64,000 nt of DNA from positions 1-64,000 of the forward strand of contig JALQBC010000069.1 of assembly GCA_023375675.1 (NCBI GenBank), written 5' to 3'. The translations under genes and the position numbers were made by a program. A model generated the notes under the pieces. That model saw nothing but the letters and a program-made list of their open reading frames with translations. It searched no databases and was not told where the DNA came from. Positions within the stretch are counted from its first letter, which is position 1, and the number at the start of each line of letters is the position of its first letter. The DNA is from Cytospora piceicola. Its lineage: Eukaryota; Ascomycota; Sordariomycetes; Diaporthales; Cytosporaceae. Shown here in pieces: positions 1 to 11,665 of the stretch.

Positions 1-361
1 AAGTAAATAAGTAAATAAGTAAATAAGTAAATAAGTAAATAAGTAAATAAGTAAATAAGTAAATAAGTAAATAAGTAAATAAGTAAATAAGTAAATAAGT
101 AAATAAGTAAATAAGTAGGTTAGCTAGTAATATAGCTAATAAAGTAGTTAGTAAGTTAGTAAGTAAGTTAGCTAATAAGTTAGTTAATACGTTAGCTAGT
201 AAATTAGCTATTAAATTAGCTAGTAAGTTAGTAAGTAGGTAACTAAGTAAGTAAGTAAGTTAGCTAGTAAAGTAGTTAGTAAAGTAGCTAGTAATTTAAG
301 TATTTAATTATTAAGTAAGTAAGTAAATAAGTAAGTATATAAGCTATTTAGTAAGTTAGCT
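1..361. repeat. (TAAG)n satellite array, element A, part 1
   Basis: The first ~115 bases are perfect tandem TAAG/AAAT-type tetranucleotides. They then decay into GTTAGCTAGTAAAT-like variants built on the same 4-base step. This is the reverse complement of the (CTTA)n arrays at 12.4, 49.4 and 61.6 kb, so element A lies in the opposite orientation. It runs off the left edge of the window. It is not a telomere: the unit lacks TTAGGG. Confidence 0.95.
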
Positions 362-607
362 ATTAAGTGTTAAGGGCTGGCCTACGATACGACAGCAAGT
401 AGGTGTTAAAGGGATGTATTCTAAAGTATAAAAAGGAAGAAAGGAAGTTCCCTGAAGGGGAACTTCCTTCTGCTATATATATATCACGGGAGGTCCGCTA
501 TAAAGGCATCGTAGGCCCTTTGCGGGCCCGCTATAGTCCCGTACTCTGAGGGACTATAGTCCTGTTCCCTAACCCTACGCGCGAGCCCTAAGGCTCGAGC
601 CTATAAC
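362..607. repeat. GC-richer hairpin block between two TAAG arrays
   Basis: About 245 bp of non-satellite DNA interrupts the array. It contains several short perfect inverted repeats: GGAAGTTCCC/GGGGAACTTCC near 445-470, GGCCTACGAT/ATCGTAGGCC (382-391 with 507-516), GGGACTATAGTCC-type arms near 525-562 and GAGCCCTAAGGCTCG near 583. No reading frame is apparent. It may be an inserted foldback sequence or a variable internal part of the satellite element. Confidence 0.6.
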
Positions 608-797
608 ATTAAGTAAATAAGTAAGTAGGTAAGTAGGTAAGTAAGTAACTAGGTAAGTAAGTAAGTAAGTAGGTAATTTAGCTAGTAAGTTATTTAGTAA
701 GTTAGCTAGTAAATTAGCTAGTAAAGTAGTTAGTAAAGTAGCTAGTAATTTAGTTATCTAATTATTAAGTAAGTATATAAGTAAGTAAGTCTATAAA
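608..797. repeat. (TAAG)n satellite array, element A, part 2
   Basis: TAAG-step tandem repeat continuing from the first array, with GTTAGCTAGTAAAT variants. It directly abuts the GC-rich head module to the right. Confidence 0.9.
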
Positions 798-964
798 TAA
801 ATGTTTCGCCGCTTAAGGCTGCGGAGGAGACGATAGAGTAACGCCTGAAGGGCGTTACTCTATCGGATCTGGAGCAGCTTAAGCGGCGTATCTAGTTATT
901 AAGTTTCCGATCCTTCCTAACGGAAGGCCTTCTCGGCAGGCGGTCCTACCGCCGTTCCCTAGTA
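798..964 (-). repeat. GC-rich head module of the satellite element (copy A, reversed)
   Basis: In reverse complement this starts GGGAACGGCGGTAGGACCGC, passes through the short hairpin CCTTCCGTTAGGAAGG, and then a long hairpin. The outer arms of the long hairpin are CGCCGCTTAAG and CTTAAGCGGCG. Inside them lies GATAGAGTAACGCC/GGCGTTACTCTATC with a 5-base loop. The same module heads the elements at 12263 and 61415. Copy A has the complete two-armed hairpin and serves as the reference form. No coding capacity. Confidence 0.85.
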
Positions 965-1718
965 GCTATAAAAGTATTTTCGACGTCGATTTCGAAATAA
1001 AAAGATATAATAATCAGGGGAGTTAAATAGTATAAAAATAAACAAATTAAGATAAGAATTAGTTAAAAGATAAGGGATTTATATAGGGGGTCTTCATTCG
1101 AGGTGGCGGTAAAGGAGGTGGCGGTAAAGGAGGTGGCCTATATAAGGGGGTGGCTACTTATAGGGTGTTTGACTTAGCAGGCTATGCCGATTATAAGAGA
1201 AAGGAACTTTACCGGAGCATGTCACTATGCCCCGGCCACATATATACCTAGGTGTATTTGAGTACATACTTAGGTATGTAGGGAGACTTGCTGAGCTTCT
1301 GTCCGCCCGTCTGCCACAACCACATGTGGGAAGCTCTGAGGAACAGCTCGTCTTCTGAGTCTGAGAAGGCGAGCGCGGTTGCTTGCGCAGGGGGCCAGCC
1401 TGTCTCGGTAGCCGCTAGTTTTGGTGCTGACGGCCTTGAGGGGTCCGTCTATGGCGTCTTCAGATCCGGGAACTCATGTTATCTGGCTATGGCCCAAGTC
1501 ACATCGTCGCCTTTGGTCCTCATGGTCGCTATAGTGAAAGAGTCCTTGATGGGATTTCCGGATGCCCTGTCCAGAAGCGCCATTTTGTGAAACGGGACGC
1601 GATCAGTTGTTTCTCCTCGTGCTTCCTCCTGTTGTGTTCTGCTTCTACTTCTGCTTATCAGGCTCCTTGAAGTCCTTCTTGTTGCGTCCCTTCTTCTTCT
1701 GCAAGGTGTCGTCCCTGC
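965..1718. other. Non-coding stretch with a short minisatellite and a transposon-end fragment
   Basis: The 15-bp unit AGGTGGCGGTAAAGG occurs two and a half times at 1101-1138. Bases 1154-1176 match the reverse complement of 13889-13911 (end region of the inverted-repeat element at 13.8 kb) in 22 of 23 positions, so a scrap of that element lies here. The open frames between 1288 and 1800 overlap each other on the + strand and have no recognisable domain. I see no gene. Confidence 0.5.
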
Positions 1719-2414
1719 TTAGCTTAGGCCAGAGACCACATGCTGATTGGCCAACTGGCCCGCTTCCCAGGGCTCTTTGCCGTCGTAAATATTGTGCGCG
1801 TTGACACTGTTTCCGGTGGATTTACTGCTGGTGATGGTTGTCTCGAACTCGGCAGTCTGTAATGATGCCGGTAGCAGAGCCGGGTCGATCATCATCCACG
1901 TTGGTATAGATGTGCTTAGACCTGCTTTTTTATTCTTGGTCAGGCTTTCCAGCTTGATGCCAACCTGCTTGCGCCTGGACCCTTTGGAGCCTTCCGGTGA
2001 TAACGAGTTAGGCAGGCCTAAAGCAGACAGCACTGAGGGCGTGCGGCAGTATAGGTCCACATAGTACCAGTGTGTCGCAGCAGTTCTCAGGCAGTCAGCA
2101 TATGACAACTTGTGAAAATACGTAGGTGAAGCCCTCGCTCTGGTATAGGTGGACGGTAAAGACCAGGGGCAGTCCGCCGGCCGAGTGGCTCGGTGATGCG
2201 GACAAATTCGATCAGGATCTGTCGGACTTAATGCTACTATACTAGAGGTCAAAGATGATATCGTGTACTTGTACTTTTTACATACAGGTATATACGCTGA
2301 CAGGATCGGGGCCTTGATGACCAGGGTGAAGACACAGTATGTCGTCGTTATAACAAGGTGAGCTGCTGTGGCCTCGACATGAGTCAGTCGCAAATGGTCG
2401 CGCGCAGCAGCCAT
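1719..2414 (-). other. Unrecognised 231-codon open frame, possibly a degraded gene
   Basis: An uninterrupted minus-strand frame from ATG at 2414 to the stop at 1719, in DNA of normal base composition. The N-terminal third has one hydrophobic stretch. The rest is rich in Ser, Thr, Pro and Arg and shows no motif that I recognise. No convincing splice partners were found on either side. It could be chance, an exon of an unresolved gene, or a remnant. Function unknown. Confidence 0.15.
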
Positions 2415-3212
2415 AACTTTGACTTGCCCGGAGATATGACACCAGGTCTACCATCCGCACATTTTTGCTGATGAACGACCGATGGTTCTTGACGTTGCCG
2501 CCTGATGAATAGTCACGGACACCTCAGCTACCTATAGCCCCTGGCCCAACGAGGATTAGTATGAGTCGGATGATCCCCGCAAGAGTCCCGGAGGAGATGG
2601 AGACATATATACATATGACACCATGAGCATATCTAGAGCACTTTGTGTTAGTTATACTTGCTGCAGAAAGTGCGTCCATTCCGGTACATACTGGGCGCGT
2701 GACTCGCGGATGTATCGCAGATCAGAATAGAGGAGGTCAGCTTCGGATCATCGCCGAGCTACATCCTCTTTGGCTGCCGTGCCGCACTTGGCAACTTCGA
2801 ATGGAGCAAGATTGTTCGGTGATGATGCTGAACATGTCTGTTGGCAAGCACACTGCTAGATCAGTGCCACACTGCTGCACCAACCCCCGACCGAACCTGA
2901 AGGTGGCCGATGTCATTGAGGCGGGGTGCGACTCAATGGGAAGGTCGTGACTGGATAATCGGTTGCATGCTGCTGCCCGCTCGAACCAACAGATGCGGCG
3001 CAGTGCATATTTGCAGGGGGGATTTGCCTGAAGTTCCCGAGACCTTGTAATATTGTGGGAATCCAGTTCAAGTTAGTTACTGTACACGAACGTGTTGCTT
3101 CCAATGCTGAGCACATTCGAACATATAACAGGTGCCTGCCCCTACTGAGCAACTCCTGCTTCTATCAATTTTCTGCCGTCCAGAAGTCTAAACATTAATT
3201 ACAGACTAGAAC
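2415..3212. other. Intergenic region upstream of the FAD oxidoreductase gene
   Basis: Normal base composition. Short overlapping open frames on both strands (for example 2645-2950 on +) have no family features. It presumably holds the promoter of the gene at 3213. I could not identify a distinct TATA box or binding site with confidence. Confidence 0.4.
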
Positions 3213-4960
3213 ATGGCTGACATCAGAACGATATTCACCGACAGTGGCAACGGCTGGTCCACTGACACCAAGATCCGGTTCCCAGACGACGGGGAATTCG
3301 CAAAGGTGACGACTCGGTGGGCCGCCTACAAGCCTCCGACCTACGCGGCCGCCATCAGCCCGGCCACAGAAGAAGATGTAGTTAAAGCGGTACGTTCCTG
3401 ATAGCAGATTGATGCCATTAATTATTATTCCCAGTGAAAAGGACACCCTGGCTAATGCCGTGATGCAAAACCATAGGTCAAGCTGGCAACAAAGCACGGC
3501 ATTCGCTTCCTCGCCACAGCCGGACGTCATGGTTACAGCACTTCACACGGCAGGCTTCAGAACGGCCTCGCCATGGACCTCCGCCAGCTCAACAGCATCA
3601 AGCTGGACACAAAGGCGGAGACGGTGACGGTTGGTGGTGGTGTCACCACCGGCGAGGTGCTTGACCCGCTGTTTGAGGCCGGGTTTGAACTGCGTGAGTG
3701 GCTCGTGACAACAGAAGCAGAAGCTGAATAGTTCAGGGGAGATGGCTCCTTACGCCAATATGAGGAAGGAAAGTACATACTGGAATGTGATCAACTAACT
3801 GATATGCGAGCAACAGCAACCGGATCCTGCTCCGCCACCGGATTAGTAGGTGCAACGCTGGGCGGTGGCGTGGGCCGTTATTCTGGCATATATGGGATGG
3901 TCATCGACTCGCTGCTCTCGCTGCGGGTGGTGACGGCGTCGGGTGAGGTGGTGGAGGCGTCGGCGACGTCTGAGCCGGAGCTGTTTTGGGGCATGCGAGG
4001 CGCCGGGGCTAACCTGGGCGTTGTGACCTCGGCGACGTACCGGATCTACCGTATCGCTGACGACCCTCGCTCGCGCGGCAGCGTGACCAATATCGACTTC
4101 GTGCTCCCCGCGCCCATGGCCCCAGCCTACTTTGAGATGCTGGAGAAACACTTTGGCGGCGACCGTATGCCGCACAACCTTGCCGCCGTCTCCATCGTCA
4201 TGTTCGACCCGGAGCGCGCCGTGCCCCAGATCCTCGGCACCTGGGCCTACCTGGGGCCCGAGGACGAGGCTCGCGAGGTTATCGCCCCTCTGCTGGCGCT
4301 GGAGCCGCCCGTCATCGTCGTGCAGAACATCCCCACCAACAAGGTGCTGCATGCTGCTGCCTTTGGCTTCATCCCTGTGATACAGCGGGACAGCGGGATC
4401 CGCAGTGCCTACTCGGCCAACATGAAGTACATATCAGGACCGGCCCTGGAGGATGCCTTCCACAAGATGTGCGCCCTATACGAGGCCCATCCGGATGCCC
4501 GTGGGAGTGCCATTGAGATGGAGCACTTCCCGAACCAGGCCATGGCCGCCGTGCCGGACGAGGCGACGGCCTATCCATGGCGGGACGCGCGGAACAACAT
4601 GTACGCTATAACCAATCCCTGCTGTCCCCATTTTGAGAACTGAATTCTAGGCGCCGATACTACTTGACCGAGGCTAACAGCAAACTCTCTTCATACAGCA
4701 TCTGCCTCTTCAGCTGGCAGGATCCTAACAGCACTGCACCTAAGGCAGTGGCCGAGCTTGGTCCGCAGCTTCGTGCCAACCTGTGTAAGGCGGGCGGGTA
4801 CGATGATGTCTCCGTCTACGTCAGCTATTCGCAGGGCGATGAGACTCTGGAGCAGATCTACAGCTCCAGAAAGCTGCCCCGTCTGGCGGCCCTGAAGAAG
4901 GCTTGGGACCCGGACAACGTTTTTGGCTACAATGTCACTCTGCCCACTGAATACCCCTGA
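3213..4960 (+). CDS. BBE-like FAD-linked oxidoreductase (4 exons, 479 aa)
   Basis: Exons 3213-3389, 3477-3693, 3817-4600 and 4699-4960, with introns of 87, 123 and 98 bp and GT/AG borders; total 1440 nt. The N-terminal half is a PCMH-type FAD-binding domain and the C-terminal ~50 residues a berberine-bridge-like (BBE) domain ending in a WDPxxxFxYN motif. His77 in AGRHGYSTSHG sits where the 8-alpha-histidyl FAD link forms. Cys136 in TGSCSATGLVGATLGGGVG fits the 6-S-cysteinyl link, so bicovalent FAD is predicted. Such enzymes carry out oxidations, often in fungal product pathways. No signal peptide is visible, unlike many secreted relatives, which suggests an intracellular enzyme. The ATG at 3213 gives a normal family length. 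The substrate is unknown. A role with the P450 and terpene synthase further right is inference only. Confidence 0.9.
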
Positions 4961-6292
4961 GCCACAAGCGAGGGGGCTGGGACGTGCATATTCCGGGTTC
5001 AGGACGCACTCGAGATATGGATGAAGGCGACAAGTACGTATCCACAATAGATATATAGAATCCAATTTCCCATTAGATGGTCAACTATTTCGGCATCATT
5101 GCATGGTAGTGATCCGGGAGACCTCTTCATGGCCCCAAATCCGTGGATAAAGACTGCATGTGAAGTTGTGCTCCGTTGTGGATCATGCAGGCCGCCGGAG
5201 TAATAAATGTCGCTGGCACGGGCCCTGTGGCTGAGGTGGAGCGGTTCCAGTAAATCCATAGGTACGGTCACGATCTACACAGTAATCTTTATCACTCTGA
5301 CGACTTGTACACGGTAGGATCAGACGTCCAACGTAGCACCCGGATCCTCTAATGCCGATGGCGGCGGGTGGCAGCCCCGGTCTGACCGGATCAGCCTTCG
5401 TTCTAGCCGTCCTCCACTTTGCGATCATTTCCTATGTATCTACCGCTAACGCTGGCAGGTGAAGGACTAACGAAACCAACAAGTGGGTATGAAACCTGCT
5501 GTCAGCTTACCAACAACGTTATCGTCACCATAGCTGCATAGTGGCGTGGGGGCCGCCGCCCCCCGCCCTTGTCTATAGTGGGGATGATTTACGCATGACT
5601 CTCGGAGAATTCTCTTTTTGAAAGAGGGGAGGCACAGCAGAATCCGAGTCTAAATTCCTCTGCTAGACTATGCCCACAGTACCAGATTCGCCCTCCCTTT
5701 TACATAGGATGCATATTTACTCAGAAGGGAAACCGCTTGGACGAAAGCATGAGTCTCAATGATATGGGGTATCGCATCTGTGGGCCGGTTATACCCCGTA
5801 CACAATTACCGCTGAGCTCGTGTCTCGGTTAAAAGGAATAACAAAGCTCTCTCAACCTGAAGCCGATCCTCTCAGCTTGGGATTACTACATAACGCGGTA
5901 GTGGAATAGTAGTTGGTGCATTGCCGATCCTGCCCCAGGAAAAAGAAAAAACACAAAAATGTTGGCAGTCTTGAGTTCCCACTCGTTGAGACATCGCACT
6001 TGCATCTCATTTGCATACATTACTCTAGGTCTTGTCAGTCGGTCATTTTTGGGACACCAACACGACGCCGAGATGAATATCGATGGGCATGCTCTTTTTA
6101 TTGGTGGAGGTCCGCTTCTCTTCTGAGTTCCCCCCCCCCTCCCCCGGCTGCGAACAATCATCACACCTCCGTTGCAAATGGACCTAATGACTGACCTTTA
6201 AAAGTTCTACAGCTTCGGAGATCGGCAAGGCCTGCTCGTTAGGGTTGCCTAAAGAGGAGCAGGTAAGCTAGGTACACGGCTTTCTTTTCATC
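4961..6292. other. Intergenic region downstream of the oxidoreductase gene
   Basis: No gene recognised. The open frames here are short, overlap on both strands and lack motifs. A homopolymeric C tract lies at about 6130-6142 and a GC-rich patch (gggggccgccgccccccgcc) near 5548. The 3' end of the oxidoreductase transcript presumably falls in the first few hundred bases. Confidence 0.4.
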
Positions 6293-6349
6293 TCCACGGC
6301 TTTTGTGTCCACGGCTTCTGTGTCCACGGCTTTTGTGTCCACGGTTTCC
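6293..6349. repeat. 15-bp minisatellite, 3.8 copies
   Basis: Units TCCACGGCTTTTGTG at 6293, 6308 (one C/T difference) and 6323, with a partial fourth at 6338. An (AC)8 microsatellite at 6361-6376 and a short TA/TG tract follow at once. The 15-bp period keeps a frame open on either strand, but there is no flanking gene to support coding. Confidence 0.85.
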
Positions 6350-6897
6350 TTACACAGCAACACACACACACACACAATATATATATGTATATGTGCAGCG
6401 GACTCTAGTGCGGTACTACGAGGGACTGTGGTGATTTTATCTGTATCTCTGGTACCAAAACATAGCAACCTCGTGTTGATGACTGTATGGGACAGCCAGG
6501 GACAGTTGCAAAACTCTCCGCTCTTGTCTTGTTTTGTTTTCTCTTCCCGATTTCAATCTATTTTTACTTAACCGTCCTGGTCAGACCTGGGTTTCGCCCT
6601 CTTTCGTCAGCTACGCAGTATTCCAGAGATTTTGGTGAGCCTCAATAGTTTTGTTGCGCGTTGGCCTCGATATACAACTCCACAGTCTTTCGCTCCTTCT
6701 TTATGATTTGCACGATCAATTTCTTTACGCTTGTTACTCGCTACAATGTCTATATTGGTACATCATCGCAGTCTCAACGCACATATAGTCCGGGAGCCCG
6801 CGTTTCATTCCCACACAAACAACGCCCCGGTGAGCTCACAGCAAGTGTCTCTCCGGTTCCGCCACTAAGCCGCCGAGCTCGCAACAGCATCGCATCG

Positions 6898-6978
6898 GTC
6901 CACGTCACCTGGACACTAGGGCATATAGGAATTGACAGAAGTAAGGTAGCGACGGATATTCTAAGTCGGCAGCAGAAA
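6898..6978 (+). pseudogene. Possible LINE RNase H fragment
   Basis: The + frame reads HVTWTLGHIGIDRSKVATDI. This resembles the RNase H tail motif of fungal non-LTR retrotransposons (W-x2-G-H-x-G-I followed by an AD pair), with the second acidic position kept as ATD. Nothing upstream (6661-6897) resembles a reverse transcriptase, so it would be a short orphan scrap. A chance match cannot be excluded. Confidence 0.3.
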
Positions 6979-7418
6979 CGGGGTCCAAGAAGGCACGATG
7001 GTGCCAGCGTATCTCGCTCTTGACCTGACCCTGGCCACCCTAGCTTGGCTTACCGTGCTCCGTGCTGCCGTATCATCTGAAGACGGTTGAGGAAAGGGGG
7101 TCAAGAAATTATCTGCCATCATTCATCCAAGTCAAGAAGAAGAGTAAAACTTGTACATAGAGATGGAGAAAGGCAAAGAAAAAGAAATCATGAAAGAGAA
7201 ATAGCGAAGCAAAAGGAGAAACCACCGTTGCCTGCCGGTGCTGTACTCAGTAGACTCCGATGTGTATGGATAGCTCCAATTTTGTCACCACCAAAGACAA
7301 ACAACCACCACGAAGCAACCACCAAAAGCCTCCTCCTTCTTCTTCTCATAGTACGTTACGCAATGCCAGGAAATGCCGCCACATCACTCCACGATACCAA
7401 TACCAATTATACCAAACG

Positions 7419-8080
7419 ATGACGATACTACATAACGATGATACATATGCAGACGACTATGACCACGACCACACAATCAACAAAATAAGGATGCTGCCCA
7501 GGCTGCCAGCCGAGCTCCTGCTCGCCATCCTCGACCAGGTCGTCGCCCTCGACCTCGACCTGGGCGCCAGCCCGCTGCCTGACCTCACTGCCGTGGCTAC
7601 CTCATGCCGCCGTCTTTATTCCATCATCACGCCTCTCCTGCACATGACCGCCTTCCTTCTCGACCTTCGCGCTCACGCCGTCGCCGTAACAACAGATGGT
7701 AACGAGCCTGGGTAGAGGCATGTGTATGAGGCAAGGGGAAAGTCGAAGGAGGATGATGGTGATGATGATGACGAGGAGGACGAGTTGGCTACAGAGGAGG
7801 ATATGGACCAATAGCGACAGGAACAAGAACAAGAGTAGATACGAGGACAGACCCGCCGCCCAAAGGGCCCCGACTGCGCCTGGCTTCTCGCCTGCGCAAC
7901 GGGCAACAGCCGTCTCGTGTCGAGCCTCGCCCAGGCAGATTCATCCATCGCCGGGACTAATCTCAAATCAGCACCAGCGACCCGGCCCTGCGACGAGCCC
8001 TGTAACAAGCTTACCCCAGCTTTCGGTTCCGCACCACCTTCGCCTGCCCTCGGTCCCACTGGCCAGCCATGATCATGAAT
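7419..8080 (+). pseudogene. F-box protein pseudogene, possibly with an ankyrin tail
   Basis: One + frame (start ATG 7419) begins with an F-box: residues around 25-70 read LPAELLLAILDQV, then a spacer, then DLTAVATSCRRLYSIITPLL, the usual LPxEL...LxxxCRxLY pattern of fungal F-box proteins. F-box proteins recruit substrates to SCF ubiquitin ligases. The same frame is then stopped by TAG at 7713 and twice more near 7812 and 7833. Between and after the stops it still looks coding: an acidic DGDDDDEEDE run, a Gln/Glu run, and LLACATGNSRLVSSLAQAD, which resembles an ankyrin helix pair. All three stops are TAG in Gln-rich context, as expected from CAG to TAG (CpA to TpA). An intron covering the stops is the alternative. 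Confidence 0.45.
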
Positions 8081-9453
8081 TCCTGCCAGCGACGATGCCC
8101 AACAACAGCAACCACAAACACAGCCACGAGCAAAGGCTCGAGAACAAGCACAGCGAGACACCCTTTTTTCACTCTACACATGCACACACACAGAACTTGG
8201 AAGACGAGGACCCAGCCTCCATGATTCTGAGCCGGCCTTGCTGCTGCTGCGCGGTGTCTAGGGACATCGGTGGGCTTGGGTGGCCGTCTTTACGGCCTTG
8301 CCTTGTATGTAAATTCACGGTTGCAATGCTACTTGAGCACTCAATTTCCCGTTGCTCCATACACTCGTCTAGGCCTCCTCTATTTGTTTGGCCTGCCGTG
8401 ACATGACAACGTAGAGATGCCCCTAACCATGTGTCCGCGTTGGAGCGAGGGCCTTGTGCGTAACAGATAACTGTTCCTTGGTAGCTGGACGGATGTTGCC
8501 AACTGTTTTCTCCTTGTCTTCCGCGTCACTAATCGAGTACAACTCAAAGCTGAAACAAACAAGAACGCGCGAAACAGAATGCGACACAGAATGTGACACT
8601 TGATTGTACAGGTACGCTTGAACCCGGTACGGCATAGATTAATGAAATATAATACTAGGTCTTTCTCTCCCGTAGCAACAACAACACCGGCGGGTCCTAG
8701 ATATATCCCTTAGTCGGCAGAGACAAAAGGATAAGAAAGCTGGTCAAGTTAGTTAACCTCGGCAGGATCAAACTGGAGCTTTGTATGCCAACTGACAGAA
8801 ATACTGACACAGCCCACCGCTGTTATACCAGTGTACATACAAGATTCGTATCTACCCTCGATTATCATCATCGCTATAATCAACATGATCGAATTCCATT
8901 TCGAATCTCCTATCGAATATATCTATGTAAACATGAGCCAACTGCTTCGAAACTACCACATCTATCGTATCGTCTGCCGCCTCTGCCACCTCGGCCGGGT
9001 CTGTAGCCTTTCTAATATCGTCCCGATTGCTTAATATTCGTCCCCGGCAAAGGTGTACTGTCGCCACGTCTTCTGTTCCATTGCAAGTTACGTGAAGCTG
9101 CTGATAAACTAGGCGATTACATACAAGATTGAAATGCATTGCTTCCCGAGTCTTGAACGAATAGAAACCATTCCCCGAGCCTCGGGCTATACATGAGTAC
9201 ACTTACCAACTACTGATTTCGATTCGCAGTCAGCCTGTGTAACCTCTCGTGTATAGATCGGACCCATTGAACGTCGATGACAGCGCCATGGTTACGTTGA
9301 TGCGGGCGGGGATGAGTAACATCGACAACTACACGGGCAACTTTTCACTGAACCTCTCTCAAGTGCAACGGAAAGCCACAATCCACTTCTTACAAGCCTG
9401 CATTATCTCCATAACTATCTAAGTCCCGACTCTATATTCTTGCTCTGGTCACA
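8081..9453. other. Intergenic region between two pseudogenes
   Basis: No gene recognised. Open frames on both strands (for example 8831-9034 on + and 8852-9202 on -) overlap each other and have no domain features. Base composition is normal and RIP is not obvious. Confidence 0.4.
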
Positions 9454-11665
9454 ATGTCGCACGACTTAGTCCGCCTCCGGAACGAGATTGAGAAGGCTGG
9501 GAAGGAATACGATTTCTGTCCCAATCGCATCTGGCAGATCGATTCGCAGCTGAGAGACCACGAATGCCATCTGACAGAGCTGTTCCAAGAATTCGTTGGA
9601 AAATTTTCGGAAAGCCTTAAAGAGGCGATGGCACACGAAGACCATTCGGCTTGCACGTTCGACTATTGCAAGTTCTCGAGCCGGAACTTTACCGCTGTAC
9701 AGTAATACCACGAGCCTGGATTCTCGGAAGAAGACGACACAGAGAACATCAAGAGTAAGCATGTGGACAAATCCATATGCTCCCCACTCAGTGGGCTCTT
9801 CCGTGAGGAAACTTTGTTTAGGGTCGCGAATGCTGGACTGCCTACCGTTTGTAAGTTCGATGGTCGGACACTCATCGAGCACCCCCGGCTAGTCGTGGTA
9901 AATTCCTACGTCTGGTCTGACGATATAGGTTCTGGGCCCTGGGGTCCTGGGCATTTCAACGAGTGCTTATACGTCTAATTCAAGCGTCTTGCTGCGAGGT
10001 TTCAGTGTGAGGGTATATGGTGGGACACGCTATGTATCCCTCAGGATAAGGTTGCCCGCAACAAAGCCCTGAGTGTGATGCACCTCAATTATGACTACGC
10101 GAGGGTAACCCTGGTCCACGATCGTTTCCTTCGCATGATCCCATTCACAGAACCTCGAACGGCATGCTTGGCTATAATCCTTTCGTCCTGGTTTACTCGA
10201 AGCTGGACAGCCTTGGAGTTGGCCAAATCGCACAAGGTCAAGATTACATTCAAAGACTCCATCAAAGATCTTGACGAGGATATATTGCGAAAGGCTACGG
10301 ACAATCCAGCAGTTGCGGTGATTGCCAACCTCAGATCATCAGATGTATCTGGCATCGAAGACCTTTTTCGATATTGGGCCCCAGATACACCTCCTGGCCT
10401 TCACACCGAGCTATCATTAGCGGTCTTCTGACAGGCATCGATACACTACAACTAGACAATCGGGAGACCTTTCAACGTGACATATTTCAGAGGATATTGT
10501 TGAAGATTGAGAAAATATCGCATGGGCATCTCTTCCACACATCTGCGACCATGTCCGACGGCTTCAGTTGGTGCCCAACAAATCTCTTCCAACTTTCTCA
10601 ATCTTCCATATGTCCTGAACTCGCCATTAATGATTTAGGTGAAGTCATTAGCACGTGGAAGGTGGTATCTCCTCACTGTGTGCGGCTCCAGGATTGCGTT
10701 TGGGATATTTCTCATCCACTGATTGGAGCAAGGCTTCGTCATGTACTGATGAAGAGCAGAAAGAAGCATGTCCTGCTGCTTGTGCCGTCGGAGGGTAATG
10801 TGACAGAGGCTGAGGTCAAAAGAGCCCTTCTTGTGGAGGTATTTCGATCCAGTTCTATACTGCCAGCTTTCAAGTGCCATTTTGTGGGCTCAATAAGGTT
10901 CCACACAGCACTGGCGTATGCTGGGAAAAGTAGGGATATGGCTGTGGTTATTGGTGATGTTCGAGGCTGGCAGCAGCTGAGCCAGCACGAGAACGCATGG
11001 GACATCATCGCTTGACACCAGGCCGCGACAGACGACTACACCAAAGCCCGGCGGGATGGTCGACCTCATGTATTGCTGGAAGGGGGGTGGACGATCTGTC
11101 ACCATGCCGCTTGGGTAGGCGACTGGGACTTGGCTAATGTTGGGAAATGAGCCGACCCTTCGTGATCAGCCAGATATGCTGGTAAGGTGTCCTATTCACC
11201 TAGCAGCTGAGCGGGGACGCCACGAAATTGTTGTGACACTACTTGAGACTGGCATAGATCCCAACTGTCCTGACAGCGTTGGCCAAACACCTCTGCACCG
11301 TGCAGCATGGGGTGGTTCCCTGGAAACCGTGGAGACTTTGCTGGAGAATGGTAGCATGGCAACGACTCCAGATATGGTTGGGAATACCACGCTACATGTG
11401 GCAACCGACATGGGATTTGACGATGTGGTGTACCGCTTGTGCCGTGAGGTCGGGGTCATGACAAAGGGCAGAAATGGGTTGACACCGCTCCACTATGCTG
11501 CGATAAGTGGGAACATCTCTATTGCCTGTGTTCTTCCCTGGTCCCGGCTCTTCAAGGGCTAAAGACAAAGATCTCAGGTTTTAGAGGCAGGCTATGAAAC
11601 GGAGACTGGGGCCAAACACACATGGACACTGCTAGTCGCTGCACAACACCGGGTATAACAATGTT
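9454..11665 (+). pseudogene. HET-domain / ankyrin-repeat protein pseudogene
   Basis: From ATG 9454 one frame runs through an N-terminal helical region into a HET domain: NSYVWSDD near 9900, then WWDTLCIPQDK near 10020, an ALSVMHLNYDYARVTLV stretch and SWFTRSWTALELAKS near 10200. These correspond to the family blocks YVWG, W(I/V)DTLCIxQ and RxWTxQE. HET proteins trigger cell death on fusion of unlike strains. Downstream are four or five ankyrin repeats (about 11070-11530, plus a fragment to 11660). The reading is broken by in-frame TAA at 9703 and 9976, a frame change near 10380-10430, TGA at 11013, a one-base slip near 11140 and TAA at 11560. Most stops are one C-to-T change from Gln or Arg codons. 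Some breaks could be unrecognised introns, but five or more make a pseudogene the better call. Confidence 0.75.

Noticed and set aside
1..120. Possible telomere-like tandem repeat at the window start
   Set aside because: The unit is TAAG, not TTAGGG, and the same array occurs internally three more times.
3843..4352. 169-codon minus-strand frame
   Set aside because: Shadow of the FAD oxidoreductase exon 3; low-complexity His/Arg/Gly composition.
7673..8406. Overlapping 162- and 236-codon frames on opposite strands
   Set aside because: Low-complexity Ser/Cys and Pro/His compositions; they arise from the decayed region behind the F-box pseudogene.
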